From Paucibacter sp963740455 (GTDB lineage: Bacteria; Pseudomonadota; Gammaproteobacteria; Burkholderiales; Burkholderiaceae_C), in assembly GCA_963740455.1 (NCBI GenBank), contig CAVUEF010000026.1, positions 1-64,000 on the forward strand: a DNA stretch of 64,000 bases. The letters run 5' to 3'. Positions 8,928 to 17,738 of this stretch are shown in pieces. The notes under the pieces are model-generated. The model had not been told where the DNA came from. It did not search any database and saw only the letters and a program-made list of their open reading frames with translations. The first letter of the stretch is position 1. Every line of letters begins with the position of its first letter. Position numbers and translations under genes: made by a program.

Positions 8928-11660
8928 GTGAGCTTGACGCCGCACCCGTCTCTTGCGAGCGCCTCGCCCGCGCTGGCCGAGCACAGCCGGTTTGTGCAGC
9001 GTGTGCGCCGCCGCTATGCGCCCGAGCTGGCCTTGCTGGCGCCCGGCCTGCCCGATCGCGCCGGCATCGAGGACTTGATTGCCACCCTGCAGGAACAGGG
9101 CCGCGCGTTGCCTGGCGCGCTGCGCGTGGCGCGGCATCTGGTGATCGAACGCCTGGCGGTGCTCGATATCGAAGGCTTCGCGCCGATGGAGCACATCACC
9201 CAGGTGATGACCGTGCTGGCCGAGGTGAGCCTGTGTCTGGCGCTGCGCGACGCGCGCGCCGCGCAGAACCTGCTGTCGGGCGCGGCGCGCGACGAGCGCG
9301 GGCGTGAGATCGAGTTCTGGGTGGTCGGCATGGGCAAGCTCGGCGCCTATGAGCTCAATGTTTCGTCCGACATCGACCTCATCTACGTCTATGAAGACGA
9401 GGGGCAGACCGACGGCGCCAAGCCGATCAGCGCACACGAGTATTTCTCGCAGGTGGCGCGCCGCCTGTACGCGCTGATCGGCGAAGTGACCGACGATGGC
9501 CAGGTGTTTCGCGTCGACCTTGCGCTGCGGCCAAACGGCAATTCGGGACCACCGGTGGTGAGCCTGGCGATGCTCGAAGAGTACTTTCTCGTGCAGGGCC
9601 GCGAATGGGAGCGCTTTGCCTGGCTGAAGAGCCGCGTCGTGGCGCCCTTGGAGAGCATCATCAACAAGCGCGCCTTGGGCTTGCGCGATCTGGTCGCCCC
9701 GTTTGTCTACCGGCGCTACCTCGACTACGGCGTGTTCGAGGGCTTGCGCCAACTGCACCGCAAGGTTCGTGACGAGGCGCTCAGACGCGCGGCCGGTCGG
9801 CCCGAGCGCAGCAACGATGTGAAGCTCTCGCGCGGCGGCATCCGCGAGATCGAGTTCATCGTGCAGTTGCTGCAAGTGGTGCGCGGCGGCCAGTTCCCCG
9901 AGATCCGCACGCGCTCGACCGTCAAGGCCTTGCACCGACTGGCCGCGCGCGGGCTGATGAAGACGGCTGCCGCCGAAAAGCTGGCCGAGGCCTATGTGTT
10001 CTTGCGCCGGGTCGAGCACCGCATCCAGTTTCTGGACGACCAGCAAAGCCACATGCTGCCCACGCAGGATGCCGATCTGCAATGGATTGCCGCCAGCCTG
10101 GGACTGAGCTGCCGACCCGAAGCCTGCGAACTGCTCGACCGGCTGGGCGCGATGCGCGAGATTGTCGCCACCGAGTTCGATGCCCTGCTGCATGACGGCC
10201 AGCCACCGCCGCCCAACGGCAGTGTCTGCAAGGGCTGCGGCAGCACCTCCTTGATGCTGGACGCGACCGAGTTGCACGACCAGCTGCCGCCCGAGTTGGC
10301 CGTGACGGTGCGCCAGCTCGCCGCCCACCCCAAAGTGCAAGGCCTGCGCGAAGAATCGAGGCTGCGCCTGGGCAAGTTGGTGGCGCGCGCGGCACTGGCC
10401 GTGCAAGCCGGCGAGTGCAGCATGGCGGCCGCCACGCGGTTTGTCGACTGGATGGAACCGCTGTTGCGACGCGAAAGCTATCTGGCCTTGCTGGTCGAGC
10501 GGCCGGCCGTGCAAAAGCGGCTGCTGCGCCTGCTCGGCCTGGCGCGCTGGCCGATGCGCTACCTGATGCTGCACCCCGGCGTGATCGACGAGTTGGCCGA
10601 CGAGCGCGTGATGCATCAGCGCTTTGACGGGGCCGCCTTTGTGGCCGACCTGGAGGCAAGGCACGCGGCGTGGGAGCGTGGCGGCGAGGCCGATGAAGAG
10701 GCCTTGCTGGACTCGCTGCGCCGTGCCCACCACAGCGAGGTGTTCCGCATCCTGGTGCGTGATGTCGAGGATCACATCAGCGTCGAACAGGTGGCTGATG
10801 AGCTCTCGGCGCTGGCCGATGCCGTCCTGCAATGCGTCATCACGTGGGTCTGGGCGCGGCTCAAGCAGCGCCACCGCGAACAGCCGCGGCTGGCCGTGAT
10901 TGCCTACGGCAAGCTCGGCGGCAAGGAGCTCGGCTACGGCGGCGATCTGGACGTGGTGTTCGTGTACGACGACGACGACGAGCGCGCGAGCGAAATCTAT
11001 GGCGCTTTTGTGCGCAAGCTCATCACCTGGCTGACCCTGCACACCTCGGCGGGCGAGCTGTTCGATATCGACACGGCCTTGCGGCCCAACGGCAGTTCGG
11101 GACTCCTGGTCACCTCGCTCACCTCGTTTGCCAACTACCAGCAGGGACGCGGCAGCAACGTGGCCTGGACCTGGGAACATCAGGCGATCACCCGGGCCCG
11201 CTTCAGCGCCGGATGCGCCGATCTGGCGCCCGCCTTCGAGACAGTGCGGCGCGCGGTGATGACGGCGCCGCGCGAGGCGCATGCACTCAAAGCCGAGATC
11301 ACGGCGATGCGCGAAAAGGTGCGGCACGCGCACAAGGTGGCGCATGATCTGTTCGATGTGAAACACAGCCCCGGCGGCATGATGGACGCCGAATTCGCGC
11401 TGCAGATGCTGCTGCTGACGCACAGCGCCCGACATCCCGAACTGCTCGACAATGCCGGCAATATCGCGCTCTTGCAGCGTGCCGAAGCCGCCGGGCTGCT
11501 GCCTGCCGGTGTGGGCGTGGCGGCCGCCGATGCTTACCGCGAGCTGCGCCGCGCCCAGCACCGCGCGCGCCTGGACGAGCAAGCCACCGCGGTGCCGCCC
11601 GAGCGCTTGGCCCGGCAACGCGATGCCGTGCTGGCGTTGTGGCAAGCTGTGTTCGACTGA
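8928..11660 (+). CDS. glnE: bifunctional glutamine synthetase adenylyltransferase / deadenylase
   Basis: GlnE adds AMP to, and removes it from, glutamine synthetase in response to PII protein, setting nitrogen assimilation. The 910-residue length is near the E. coli 946. Two nucleotidyltransferase domains are visible: GMGKLGAYELNVSSDIDLIY from residue 134 (deadenylase half, metal-binding SDID) and YGKLGGKELGYGGDLDVVF from about 659 (adenylylase half, GDLD). The start is GTG 8928; no ATG precedes the conserved region. It is divergent from yhdP. Confidence 0.96.
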   Translation: MSLTPHPSLASASPALAEHSRFVQRVRRRYAPELALLAPGLPDRAGIEDLIATLQEQGRALPGALRVARHLVIERLAVLDIEGFAPMEHITQVMTVLAEVSLCLALRDARAAQNLLSGAARDERGREIEFWVVGMGKLGAYELNVSSDIDLIYVYEDEGQTDGAKPISAHEYFSQVARRLYALIGEVTDDGQVFRVDLALRPNGNSGPPVVSLAMLEEYFLVQGREWERFAWLKSRVVAPLESIINKRALGLRDLVAPFVYRRYLDYGVFEGLRQLHRKVRDEALRRAAGRPERSNDVKLSRGGIREIEFIVQLLQVVRGGQFPEIRTRSTVKALHRLAARGLMKTAAAEKLAEAYVFLRRVEHRIQFLDDQQSHMLPTQDADLQWIAASLGLSCRPEACELLDRLGAMREIVATEFDALLHDGQPPPPNGSVCKGCGSTSLMLDATELHDQLPPELAVTVRQLAAHPKVQGLREESRLRLGKLVARAALAVQAGECSMAAATRFVDWMEPLLRRESYLALLVERPAVQKRLLRLLGLARWPMRYLMLHPGVIDELADERVMHQRFDGAAFVADLEARHAAWERGGEADEEALLDSLRRAHHSEVFRILVRDVEDHISVEQVADELSALADAVLQCVITWVWARLKQRHREQPRLAVIAYGKLGGKELGYGGDLDVVFVYDDDDERASEIYGAFVRKLITWLTLHTSAGELFDIDTALRPNGSSGLLVTSLTSFANYQQGRGSNVAWTWEHQAITRARFSAGCADLAPAFETVRRAVMTAPREAHALKAEITAMREKVRHAHKVAHDLFDVKHSPGGMMDAEFALQMLLLTHSARHPELLDNAGNIALLQRAEAAGLLPAGVGVAAADAYRELRRAQHRARLDEQATAVPPERLARQRDAVLALWQAVFD

Positions 11661-11665
11661 CCCCG

Positions 11666-12247
11666 ATGCCGACCCGCGTCAGCGCGTGGACCGTGCAGTG
11701 TCTGGTGCTGGCCTGGGGCGCGGCGCTGGCGTTTGCTGTCCCCACTGGCTACCTCGACTGGCAGCCCGGCCTGGTCGCTCAAGCCTGGCGCTGGTGGAGC
11801 GCAGCCTGGGTGCACTGGAGCGTGCAACATCTGCTGGCCAATCTGGCCGGCGTGCTGGTGCTGGCTGCGCTCGGTCGGGCCGCGCGGCTGCCGCGCCGCG
11901 CCGCGCTGGCCTGGTTGCTGGCCTGGCCTTTGACCCATCTGGCCCTGTTGATGCAGGCCGACCTGCTGCACTATGGAGGCCTGTCGGGCGTGTTGCACGC
12001 GGGTGTGGCGGTGGCGGTGCTGACGCTGCTGTTCAGGACGGAGCGCAGCGATCGAGTCTGGGGACTGGTCATCGGGCTGGGACTGGTGTTGAAGATCATG
12101 CTTGAGCAGCCACTCGGCCCGGCGCTGCGTCAGGTGCCTGGATGGGGAATCGCAATTGCGCCGCTGGTTCATGCCAGTGGTGCGCTGGCCGGTACGCTGT
12201 GCGCCCTCTTGATGCAAGTGCAGCGCCGCATGCAAGGCAGGCCGTGA
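11666..12247 (+). CDS. rhomboid-type intramembrane protease, rhombosortase-like
   Basis: A 193-residue inner-membrane protein with about six hydrophobic segments. HWSVQHLLANLAG early on, YGGLSGVLHAG mid-protein (GxS serine of the rhomboid dyad) and the H-A-S-G-A-x-x-G segment near the end (catalytic His) fit a rhomboid protease. Small size and motif spacing resemble rhombosortase, which processes proteins carrying a GlyGly-CTERM anchor. No GlyGly-CTERM substrate was seen in this window. ATG 11666 lies 5 bases after glnE, so co-transcription is likely. Confidence 0.72.
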   Translation: MPTRVSAWTVQCLVLAWGAALAFAVPTGYLDWQPGLVAQAWRWWSAAWVHWSVQHLLANLAGVLVLAALGRAARLPRRAALAWLLAWPLTHLALLMQADLLHYGGLSGVLHAGVAVAVLTLLFRTERSDRVWGLVIGLGLVLKIMLEQPLGPALRQVPGWGIAIAPLVHASGALAGTLCALLMQVQRRMQGRP

Positions 12248-12284
12248 CAAACTCTTCAACCCGGCACAAGCTCGCAAGGCAGGT

Positions 12285-13178
12285 ATGACTGACCGACGAT
12301 CGCATCTCGATGGCTTGGCGGTGGCCACGCTCATCCTGTGCTGTGCGCTTTGGGGCTTGAACCAGGTCGCCACCAAGATTGCACTGAGTGAAGTGCCGCC
12401 GCTGCTGCAGGCAGGAGCACGGTCACTCTGCGCCGCTTTGCTGGTGCTGGTTTGGTGCAAGTGGCGCGGCGTCAAGCTGTTCGAGCGCGACGGCTCCTTG
12501 CCTGGCGGACTGCTGGCGGGTTTGCTGTTCGGCCTTGAGTTTGCTTGCATCTTTGCCGGTCTGCAGTTCACAACGGCGTCTCGCATGGTGGTGTTCATCT
12601 ACCTGTCGCCCTTTGTGGTGGCGCTGGGCATGCCCTTCATCACCAGCGCGGAGCGTCTGCGTCCGATCCAGATGCTGGGCTTGGTGCTGGCTTTCGTGGC
12701 CGTGGCCTGGGCCTTTGCCGAGAGTTTCGTCGGCGGCTCGGCGCCCCCGCGGCAATGGCTGGGTGACGCGCTGGGCGTGTTGGCCGCCGTGCTCTGGGGC
12801 AGCACGACTCTGTCGATTCGCGCCACCAAGCTGTCCCGCGTGAGCGGCGAAAAGACGCTCTTCTACCAACTCTGCGTGTCCGGTGTGGCGCTGCTGCTGG
12901 GCGCCTGGGCGATGGGCGAGCCGCTGCCTGCAAGCCTCTCGGCGCGCGTCTCGATCCTGCTGGCATTTCAGATCGTGGTGGTGACCTTCGCCAGCTATTT
13001 GCTGTGGTTTCGGCTGGTACGCCGATACCCTGCCGCGATGCTGGCCTCGTTCACCTTGCTCACGCCGTTGTTCGGCTTGGCGGCAGGCGCGGTGCTGCTG
13101 GGCGAGCCGGTCACGACGCGACTGGTGGTGGCCTTGGCGGCGGTGGCCATGGGCATGGTGCTGGTGAACCGGCGTTGA
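12285..13178 (+). CDS. EamA/DMT-family transporter
   Basis: A 297-residue protein with about ten predicted membrane helices in two homologous halves, the layout of drug/metabolite transporters (EamA domains). The opening LCCALWGLNQVATKIALSEV and the closing LGEPVTTRLVVALAAVAMG are typical. Members export amino acids, metabolites or drugs; the substrate here is unknown. ATG 12285 follows the rhomboid gene by 37 bases, so it may sit in the same transcript. Confidence 0.9.
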   Translation: MTDRRSHLDGLAVATLILCCALWGLNQVATKIALSEVPPLLQAGARSLCAALLVLVWCKWRGVKLFERDGSLPGGLLAGLLFGLEFACIFAGLQFTTASRMVVFIYLSPFVVALGMPFITSAERLRPIQMLGLVLAFVAVAWAFAESFVGGSAPPRQWLGDALGVLAAVLWGSTTLSIRATKLSRVSGEKTLFYQLCVSGVALLLGAWAMGEPLPASLSARVSILLAFQIVVVTFASYLLWFRLVRRYPAAMLASFTLLTPLFGLAAGAVLLGEPVTTRLVVALAAVAMGMVLVNRR

Positions 13179-13258
13179 CTGTCACCTGCGCAACACCGGC
13201 ACTTGCACGGAGCGGCTAGACTGCTCGGCCACTGTGCACTTCCCAGCGAGATAAAACC

Positions 13259-13921
13259 ATGATCACCTTGTGCGGCTTCAGCGTGTCCAACTACTACAAC
13301 AAGGTCAAGATGACCTTGCTCGAAAAAGGCATCCCGTTCCAGGAAGAATGGGTGATGACCCGCTCCACCGACGAAGCCGTGCTGGCGGCGACGCCGCTCG
13401 GGAAGATTCCTTTCATACGCACCGCGCAAGGCACGCTGTGCGAGAGCCAGGTCATCCTCGACTATCTGGAGGCGACATTCCCGCAGTCCCCGCTGATGCC
13501 GGCCGACCCGTTTGCCGCGGCCAAGGTGCGCGAGCTCATCACTTTCCTGGAATTGCACCTCGAACTGGTGGCGCGCGAGCTGTACGGGCAGGCCTTTTTT
13601 GGCGGCACGGCGAGCGACAGCACCAAGGAGCGCGTGCGTCGCCAACTCGACAAGAACATCCCGGCCTTCAAGCGGCTCGTCAAGTTTGCACCGTATATCG
13701 CTGGCGCGCAGTTCAGCCAGGCCGATTGCGCCGCTTTCGTCAGCCTGCCGCTGGTGGCGATGGCGAGCAAGGCGGTGCTGGGTGAGGACTTGTTGGCGGC
13801 CCACGGCATCGACTGGAAGCCCTACGTGAAGTTCATCGGCGAGCGACCCAGCGCACAGAAAGTCACGGCCGACCGCAAGGCCGACCAGGAACGCCTGGCG
13901 GCGGCCAAGGCGCAGGGCTGA
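13259..13921 (+). CDS. glutathione S-transferase family protein
   Basis: A 220-residue cytoplasmic protein with an N-terminal thioredoxin-like domain (residues 1-80) and a C-terminal all-helical domain. LGKIPFI and the glutathione-binding ESQVILDYLE segment (around residues 62-71) are diagnostic of the GST fold. An SNYYNKVKM segment occupies the position of the N-terminal active-site region. The substrate is unknown. It stands alone, with 350 bases of non-coding DNA after it. Confidence 0.9.
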   Translation: MITLCGFSVSNYYNKVKMTLLEKGIPFQEEWVMTRSTDEAVLAATPLGKIPFIRTAQGTLCESQVILDYLEATFPQSPLMPADPFAAAKVRELITFLELHLELVARELYGQAFFGGTASDSTKERVRRQLDKNIPAFKRLVKFAPYIAGAQFSQADCAAFVSLPLVAMASKAVLGEDLLAAHGIDWKPYVKFIGERPSAQKVTADRKADQERLAAAKAQG

Positions 13922-14206
13922 CCCGATTCGGTTCCCATCGCCGGCAGGCGCGAAAGCGTCGCCACGGCAGTCGAGCGCATATTGGTGGCGCGTCGAGTCG
14001 GTCGGATTTGAAAAAAGCCAGATCTCCGACGAAACTTTTTGGCCAGACGACGATCTCACCGTGCAGTTGGCATTTCAAGTAGCAAGGGATGCCGGCACCT
14101 GTTTGCTGTCGCATGACCCGCCTGTGATGGGCTTGGAAATCTCGGAGCTGTTCTCCTCCTCCCTCCTTATTTGGCTTCGAGGCGTCTTGCGACACTCTTT
14201 ATGCGC

Positions 14207-14240
14207 GGGGCTTTCGCATGGTGCGAAAGCCCCTTTTCTT
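14207..14240 (+). terminator. rho-independent terminator in the GST-corA gap
   Basis: An 11-base perfect stem GGGGCTTTCGC/GCGAAAGCCCC with a 5-base loop is followed by TTTTCTTT, a strong rightward terminator. The nearest rightward gene (GST) ends 286 bases earlier. The rest of the 13922-14273 gap has no gene with host-like codon use. The terminator may end a long GST 3' untranslated region or a small RNA. Confidence 0.8.
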
Positions 14241-14273
14241 TGCGCGAGGCGTGGCTGCCCCGGCGGGAGCGCG

Positions 14274-15236
14274 TCAGCGCAGCCAGCCCTTGCGCCTGAA
14301 GTAGATGAAGGGCGCGGCCACCGAGCACAGCATCAAGGCCAAGCCAAACGGGTAGCCCCAGGCCCAGTCCAGTTCGGGCATGGACTTGAAGTTCATGCCG
14401 TAGATGCTGGCAATCAGGGTTGGCGGAAGCAAGCCCACGCTGGCCACTGAAAATATCTTGATGATCTTGTTCTGATTGATGTTGATGAAGCCCACCGTGG
14501 CGTCCAGCAAGAAGTTGATCTTGTCGAACAGAAATGCCGTGTGCGAATCGAGCGAGTCGATGTCGCGCAGAATCTGACGCGCCTCTTCAAACTGTTCGGC
14601 CGTCAGGATGCGGCTGCGCATCATGAAGCTGACCGCGCGGCGTGTGTCCATCACATTGCGGCGTATGCGGCCGTTCAAGTCTTCCTCGCGCGCAATCGCG
14701 GCCAGCGCCTCTCCCGCCGCGGCGTCGTGGACGTCTTCCTTGAGTACGCGCGCGCTGACCTTTTCGAGGCTGTCATAAATGCTCTCCAGCGCGTCGGCCG
14801 AGTATTCGGCGTCGGCGTCGTACAGCTTGAGCAACACGTCCTTGGCGTCTTCGATCAAGGCCGGCGTGCGTCGGGCGCGCAGGCGCAGCAAGCGAAAGAC
14901 GGGCAGATCTTCGACGTGTATCGAGAACAGAACATTGCTGCGCACGATGAAGGCCACACGCACATTGCGCGGCGTCACATCGTCGTCAATCAGGAAGTCC
15001 GAGCGAATGTGCAATTCGCCGTTGTCCTCTTCGTAAAAGCGCGCCGATTCTTCCAGGTCGTCATCAACCGCATCGGCGGGAATGATCAAGCCAAACCGAC
15101 TGGTGATCCAACTTGTTTCTTCGGCGTTCGGGGCTTCCAGGTCTACCCAGACCGGCTGAACATGGGCAAGCGACTCCAGGCTGGAAATTTCTTCCTGGAA
15201 CAGCCGACCATTGACGAGCGAAAAGACGTTGAGCAT
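14274..15236 (-). CDS. corA: magnesium/cobalt transporter CorA
   Basis: CorA forms a pentameric inner-membrane channel for Mg2+ uptake. This 320-residue protein has a large cytoplasmic alpha/beta domain and two C-terminal membrane helices. The signature YGMNF closes the first helix, and the periplasmic loop KSMPELDW follows. The basic RRKGWLR tail is typical. The start is ATG 15236. It is monocistronic, with the response-regulator gene upstream on the same strand. Confidence 0.95.
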   Translation of the reverse strand: MLNVFSLVNGRLFQEEISSLESLAHVQPVWVDLEAPNAEETSWITSRFGLIIPADAVDDDLEESARFYEEDNGELHIRSDFLIDDDVTPRNVRVAFIVRSNVLFSIHVEDLPVFRLLRLRARRTPALIEDAKDVLLKLYDADAEYSADALESIYDSLEKVSARVLKEDVHDAAAGEALAAIAREEDLNGRIRRNVMDTRRAVSFMMRSRILTAEQFEEARQILRDIDSLDSHTAFLFDKINFLLDATVGFININQNKIIKIFSVASVGLLPPTLIASIYGMNFKSMPELDWAWGYPFGLALMLCSVAAPFIYFRRKGWLR

Positions 15237-15414
15237 GAGGGCTCCAGCAGAGCTGGCGGCGCAGCAGCGCCGCCGGGGCCAAGAGTTGAGTGGGGGCTCG
15301 CAACCGTCTCACTCCGGCTTGAAGGCGCTCAGTGCAAACGCCGCCCGCGTGGAGTGAACGGCCGCCAAGAAGGGGGAACGTCCAATGCAAACTCCGAGAT
15401 GACTCAAGCGGAAA

Positions 15415-16089
15415 TTATGGCACTGACCGGACTCTCGCCTTCGACCTTTCGTCGAGGGCAGGCACGGCCGTCGTGCGCTGCCGCGTGGCCGCCGTCGATG
15501 CGCGGTCGCGGACCAGCGCCTCCAACTTGGCAAAGTCGACGGGCTTGGAAAAGACGCGCACGCCATCAGGCAAGCCGCCCCGACTTTCGATGTCTGGAGC
15601 TTCGAGTGCGGTGACCACGACGATTTCCAGCGTCTCCAGGACCTGGCCGATTTGGCGCAAGGAATGAAGCATTTGAAAGCCGTCCATGCCGGGCATGAGC
15701 AGATCGGTGATCAGCATATGCGGGCATTGCTCGCCGATCCTCAACAAGGCTTCGAAGCCGTTGGTGGCAGTTTGTATCTCAAGCGCAAGCCCCCAGTTCT
15801 TGATGACCAGGGTGAGCAAACGCAGCATGTCCGGGTCGTCCTCCACCAGCAGGACGCGAAACGGCGTGTTGTCTTCGGGCCGAGGCCGGTTGCCGTCGAT
15901 CGCCAAACGGCGTTCTCGCATCAGCTTTTCGACGGCTGTCCTGGCAATGCGGCGGTGACCGCCTGCGGTTTTCCAGGCGGGCAGGGCGCCGCTCTCGACC
16001 CAGAGTTGGACGGTGCGAAGTGCCACGCCCAAACGTTCGGCAGCCTCGCTTGTCGTCATCACCTCGTCGTTGACGGTACTCTTTCTCAT
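15415..16089 (-). CDS. response regulator with N-terminal helix-turn-helix and C-terminal receiver
   Basis: A 224-residue regulator with an unusual order. Residues 11-55 form an excisionase/MerR-like winged helix (TTSEAAERLGVALRTVQLW, then AGGHRRI), and residues 76-190 form a CheY-like receiver. All receiver residues are present: Asp84/Asp85, phospho-acceptor Asp129 (ITDLLMPGMDG), Thr160 and Lys182. Most response regulators have the opposite order. The start is ATG 16089, preceded by a GGGGAG ribosome site; a GTG at 16113 is less likely. No histidine kinase lies nearby, so its partner is unknown. Confidence 0.85.
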   Translation of the reverse strand: MRKSTVNDEVMTTSEAAERLGVALRTVQLWVESGALPAWKTAGGHRRIARTAVEKLMRERRLAIDGNRPRPEDNTPFRVLLVEDDPDMLRLLTLVIKNWGLALEIQTATNGFEALLRIGEQCPHMLITDLLMPGMDGFQMLHSLRQIGQVLETLEIVVVTALEAPDIESRGGLPDGVRVFSKPVDFAKLEALVRDRASTAATRQRTTAVPALDERSKARVRSVP

Positions 16090-16625
16090 CTTGACACTCC
16101 CCGCGCGAGCCACAGCAAGTCGGTGTGGGCCGTCTTCGACTGGCCACTCAGTTTCATTGTTCTTCCTCTTTGGGTGGTGGTGTCCGCAAGCATCCCGAAA
16201 ACGAGACGGGATGCTCCCGGCGCAAGTTTGGCGCCGCGTGGTCGATGGTCATCCAGTTATTCAGGCGCGCATGACGCCAAGCAAATCGAGGGTGCTCGAT
16301 TCGCTCGGGATTGTGTCCCTGAACGAGCCTGCCCCGACGGGTCGGTGAGTGTGAGAAATTGCCGAAAACTGCTTCAATTTCAAGCCGCCAACCGCGTTCA
16401 AATCCGGCGCTCGCCAAGGTTGTCCCGGCAGTCTCACCAAGCACCTGTGCGAGCGTGCAAGCCACCCATGATCTCCGCGAATAATATCAATTTGAAGCGC
16501 CCCTTTCGGCTTGTCAGGCACTGCATTCAAGCGCACACTGTTTTTGCGATGAGTGGATCAAGCGGATCATTTCCTCCTGAATTCGTCCCAGCGCATTTTG
16601 TTTCTATCTCGAGAACGGAGGCTTT
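16090..16625. other. 536-base non-coding interval with tandem hairpins
   Basis: No gene with host-like codon use was found between the divergent response regulator and hpf. Two adjacent inverted repeats stand out: GCATCCCG (16190-16197) with CGGGATGC (16207-16214), then CGGCGC (16218-16223) with GCGCCG (16231-16236). The last 130 bases before hpf are AT-richer and probably contain its promoter. rpoN, often found just before hpf in proteobacteria, is not here. Confidence 0.5.
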
Positions 16626-16967
16626 ATGAACCTGACTATCAGTGGCCATCATCTTGAAGTGACGCCCGCTTTGCGTGAGTATGTACTTACCAAGCTGGAT
16701 CGGGTGACCCGCCACTTTGAGCAAGTCGTCGACATCAACGTTTTGCTCACCGTGGAAAAGCAGAAGGAAAAGGAACTCCGCCAAAGGGCTGAGGTAACCG
16801 TGCATGTGAAGGGCCGCGACATATTCGTGGAGCAATCCCACGAGGATCTCTATGCCGCGATTGATCAGTTGATGGACAAGCTTGATCGTCAGGTCTGTCG
16901 GCACAAGGACCGATTGCAAGACCACCACCACGCCACCGGTAAACGCTTGGATGTGCCGGCCCCTTGA
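16626..16967 (+). CDS. hpf: ribosome hibernation-promoting factor, short form
   Basis: Hpf binds the 30S subunit in stationary phase and promotes inactive ribosome dimers. The 113-residue protein matches the short HPF/YfiA class: MNLTISGHHLEVTPALREYV at the start, a basic central helix, and VHVKGRDIFVEQSHEDLYAAID. It lacks the long C-terminal dimerisation domain. The start is ATG 16626, after GAACGGAGG. It is followed by ptsN and hprK, the usual neighbours. Confidence 0.95.
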   Translation: MNLTISGHHLEVTPALREYVLTKLDRVTRHFEQVVDINVLLTVEKQKEKELRQRAEVTVHVKGRDIFVEQSHEDLYAAIDQLMDKLDRQVCRHKDRLQDHHHATGKRLDVPAP

Positions 16968-16987
16968 GACATTTTTTCACAGGAGCG

Positions 16988-17010
16988 AAGGCGGCCCGGC
17001 GGCCGCCTTT
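16988..17010 (+). terminator. hairpin after hpf, probable terminator
   Basis: AAGGCGGCC pairs with GGCCGCCTT around a CGGC loop, 20 bases after the hpf stop. The T run after it is short (TTTCC), so it may act as an attenuator rather than a complete stop between hpf and ptsN. A TATAAT-like box at 17157-17162 could start ptsN separately. Confidence 0.55.
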
Positions 17011-17224
17011 CCATTTTCGCGGGCGCTGTCCCGCTTGGCGCACACAGGGCAGCTCGGCCGTGAGATTTGTCGGCGATGTTGCTGTGCCACTGCAATATTT
17101 GCGCACTCTTGCACCGAAGCGACGCGCTGCGGCACATACAAGACCCACAGGCTTCCTATAATCGCCGCACCCGCCATTGCACAAGCGTCCCGCCCAAGGT
17201 CTTCGTAATCAACGCTGCGACCCG

Positions 17225-17695
17225 ATGAATCGTCTTTCCACCATCCTCCCGATCGGCAATGTGCTGGTGAACGTGGACGCCTCCAGCAAGAAGCGCGTGT
17301 TTGAACAGGCAGGGCTGCTGTTCGAGAACAACCATGCCATCTCGCGCGCCTTGGTCACGGACAATTTGTTTGCCCGTGAACGCCTGGGCTCCACCGGTCT
17401 CGGGCACGCCGTGGCCATTCCGCATGGCCGCATCAAGGGCTTGAAGAATCCTTTGGCGGCGGTCGTGCGCGTGAGCCAGCCGATCCCCTTCGACGCCCCC
17501 GACGACGAGGCCGTGAGTTTGCTGATCTTCTTGCTGGTGCCCGAAGCGGCCACGCAGCGGCACCTGGAAATCCTGTCCGAGATTGCCGAGATGCTGTCTG
17601 ATCGCGAGTTGCGCGCGCACCTCCTCCAGGCCGAACAGGCCAGCGATCTGCACCGGCACATTGCGGGCTGGGAACCGCTCAAGTCGGTGGCCTGA
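17225..17695 (+). CDS. ptsN: PTS IIA-like nitrogen regulatory protein
   Basis: PtsN (EIIA-Ntr) is the last phosphate acceptor of the PtsP-PtsO relay and controls potassium and nitrogen-related processes by protein contacts. The 156-residue protein has the fold signature and the phosphorylated His67 in GLGHAVAIPHGR. ATG 17225 is the natural start. It lies between hpf and hprK, a typical proteobacterial cluster; ptsO is not in the window. Confidence 0.95.
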   Translation: MNRLSTILPIGNVLVNVDASSKKRVFEQAGLLFENNHAISRALVTDNLFARERLGSTGLGHAVAIPHGRIKGLKNPLAAVVRVSQPIPFDAPDDEAVSLLIFLLVPEAATQRHLEILSEIAEMLSDRELRAHLLQAEQASDLHRHIAGWEPLKSVA

Positions 17696-17738
17696 AGCTT
17701 GCCACCTTCGCGATGATTCAGTCCGGCTTCTTGCTCGC

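Noticed and set aside
8901..11645. A 914-codon leftward open frame opposite glnE
   Set aside because: GlnE motifs and host codon pattern are on the rightward strand. The leftward product has no recognisable domain.
13863..14195. Leftward open frame in the GST-corA gap with purine-rich upstream sequence
   Set aside because: Its third-position GC is much lower than in neighbouring genes, it overlaps the GST end, and no family was recognised.
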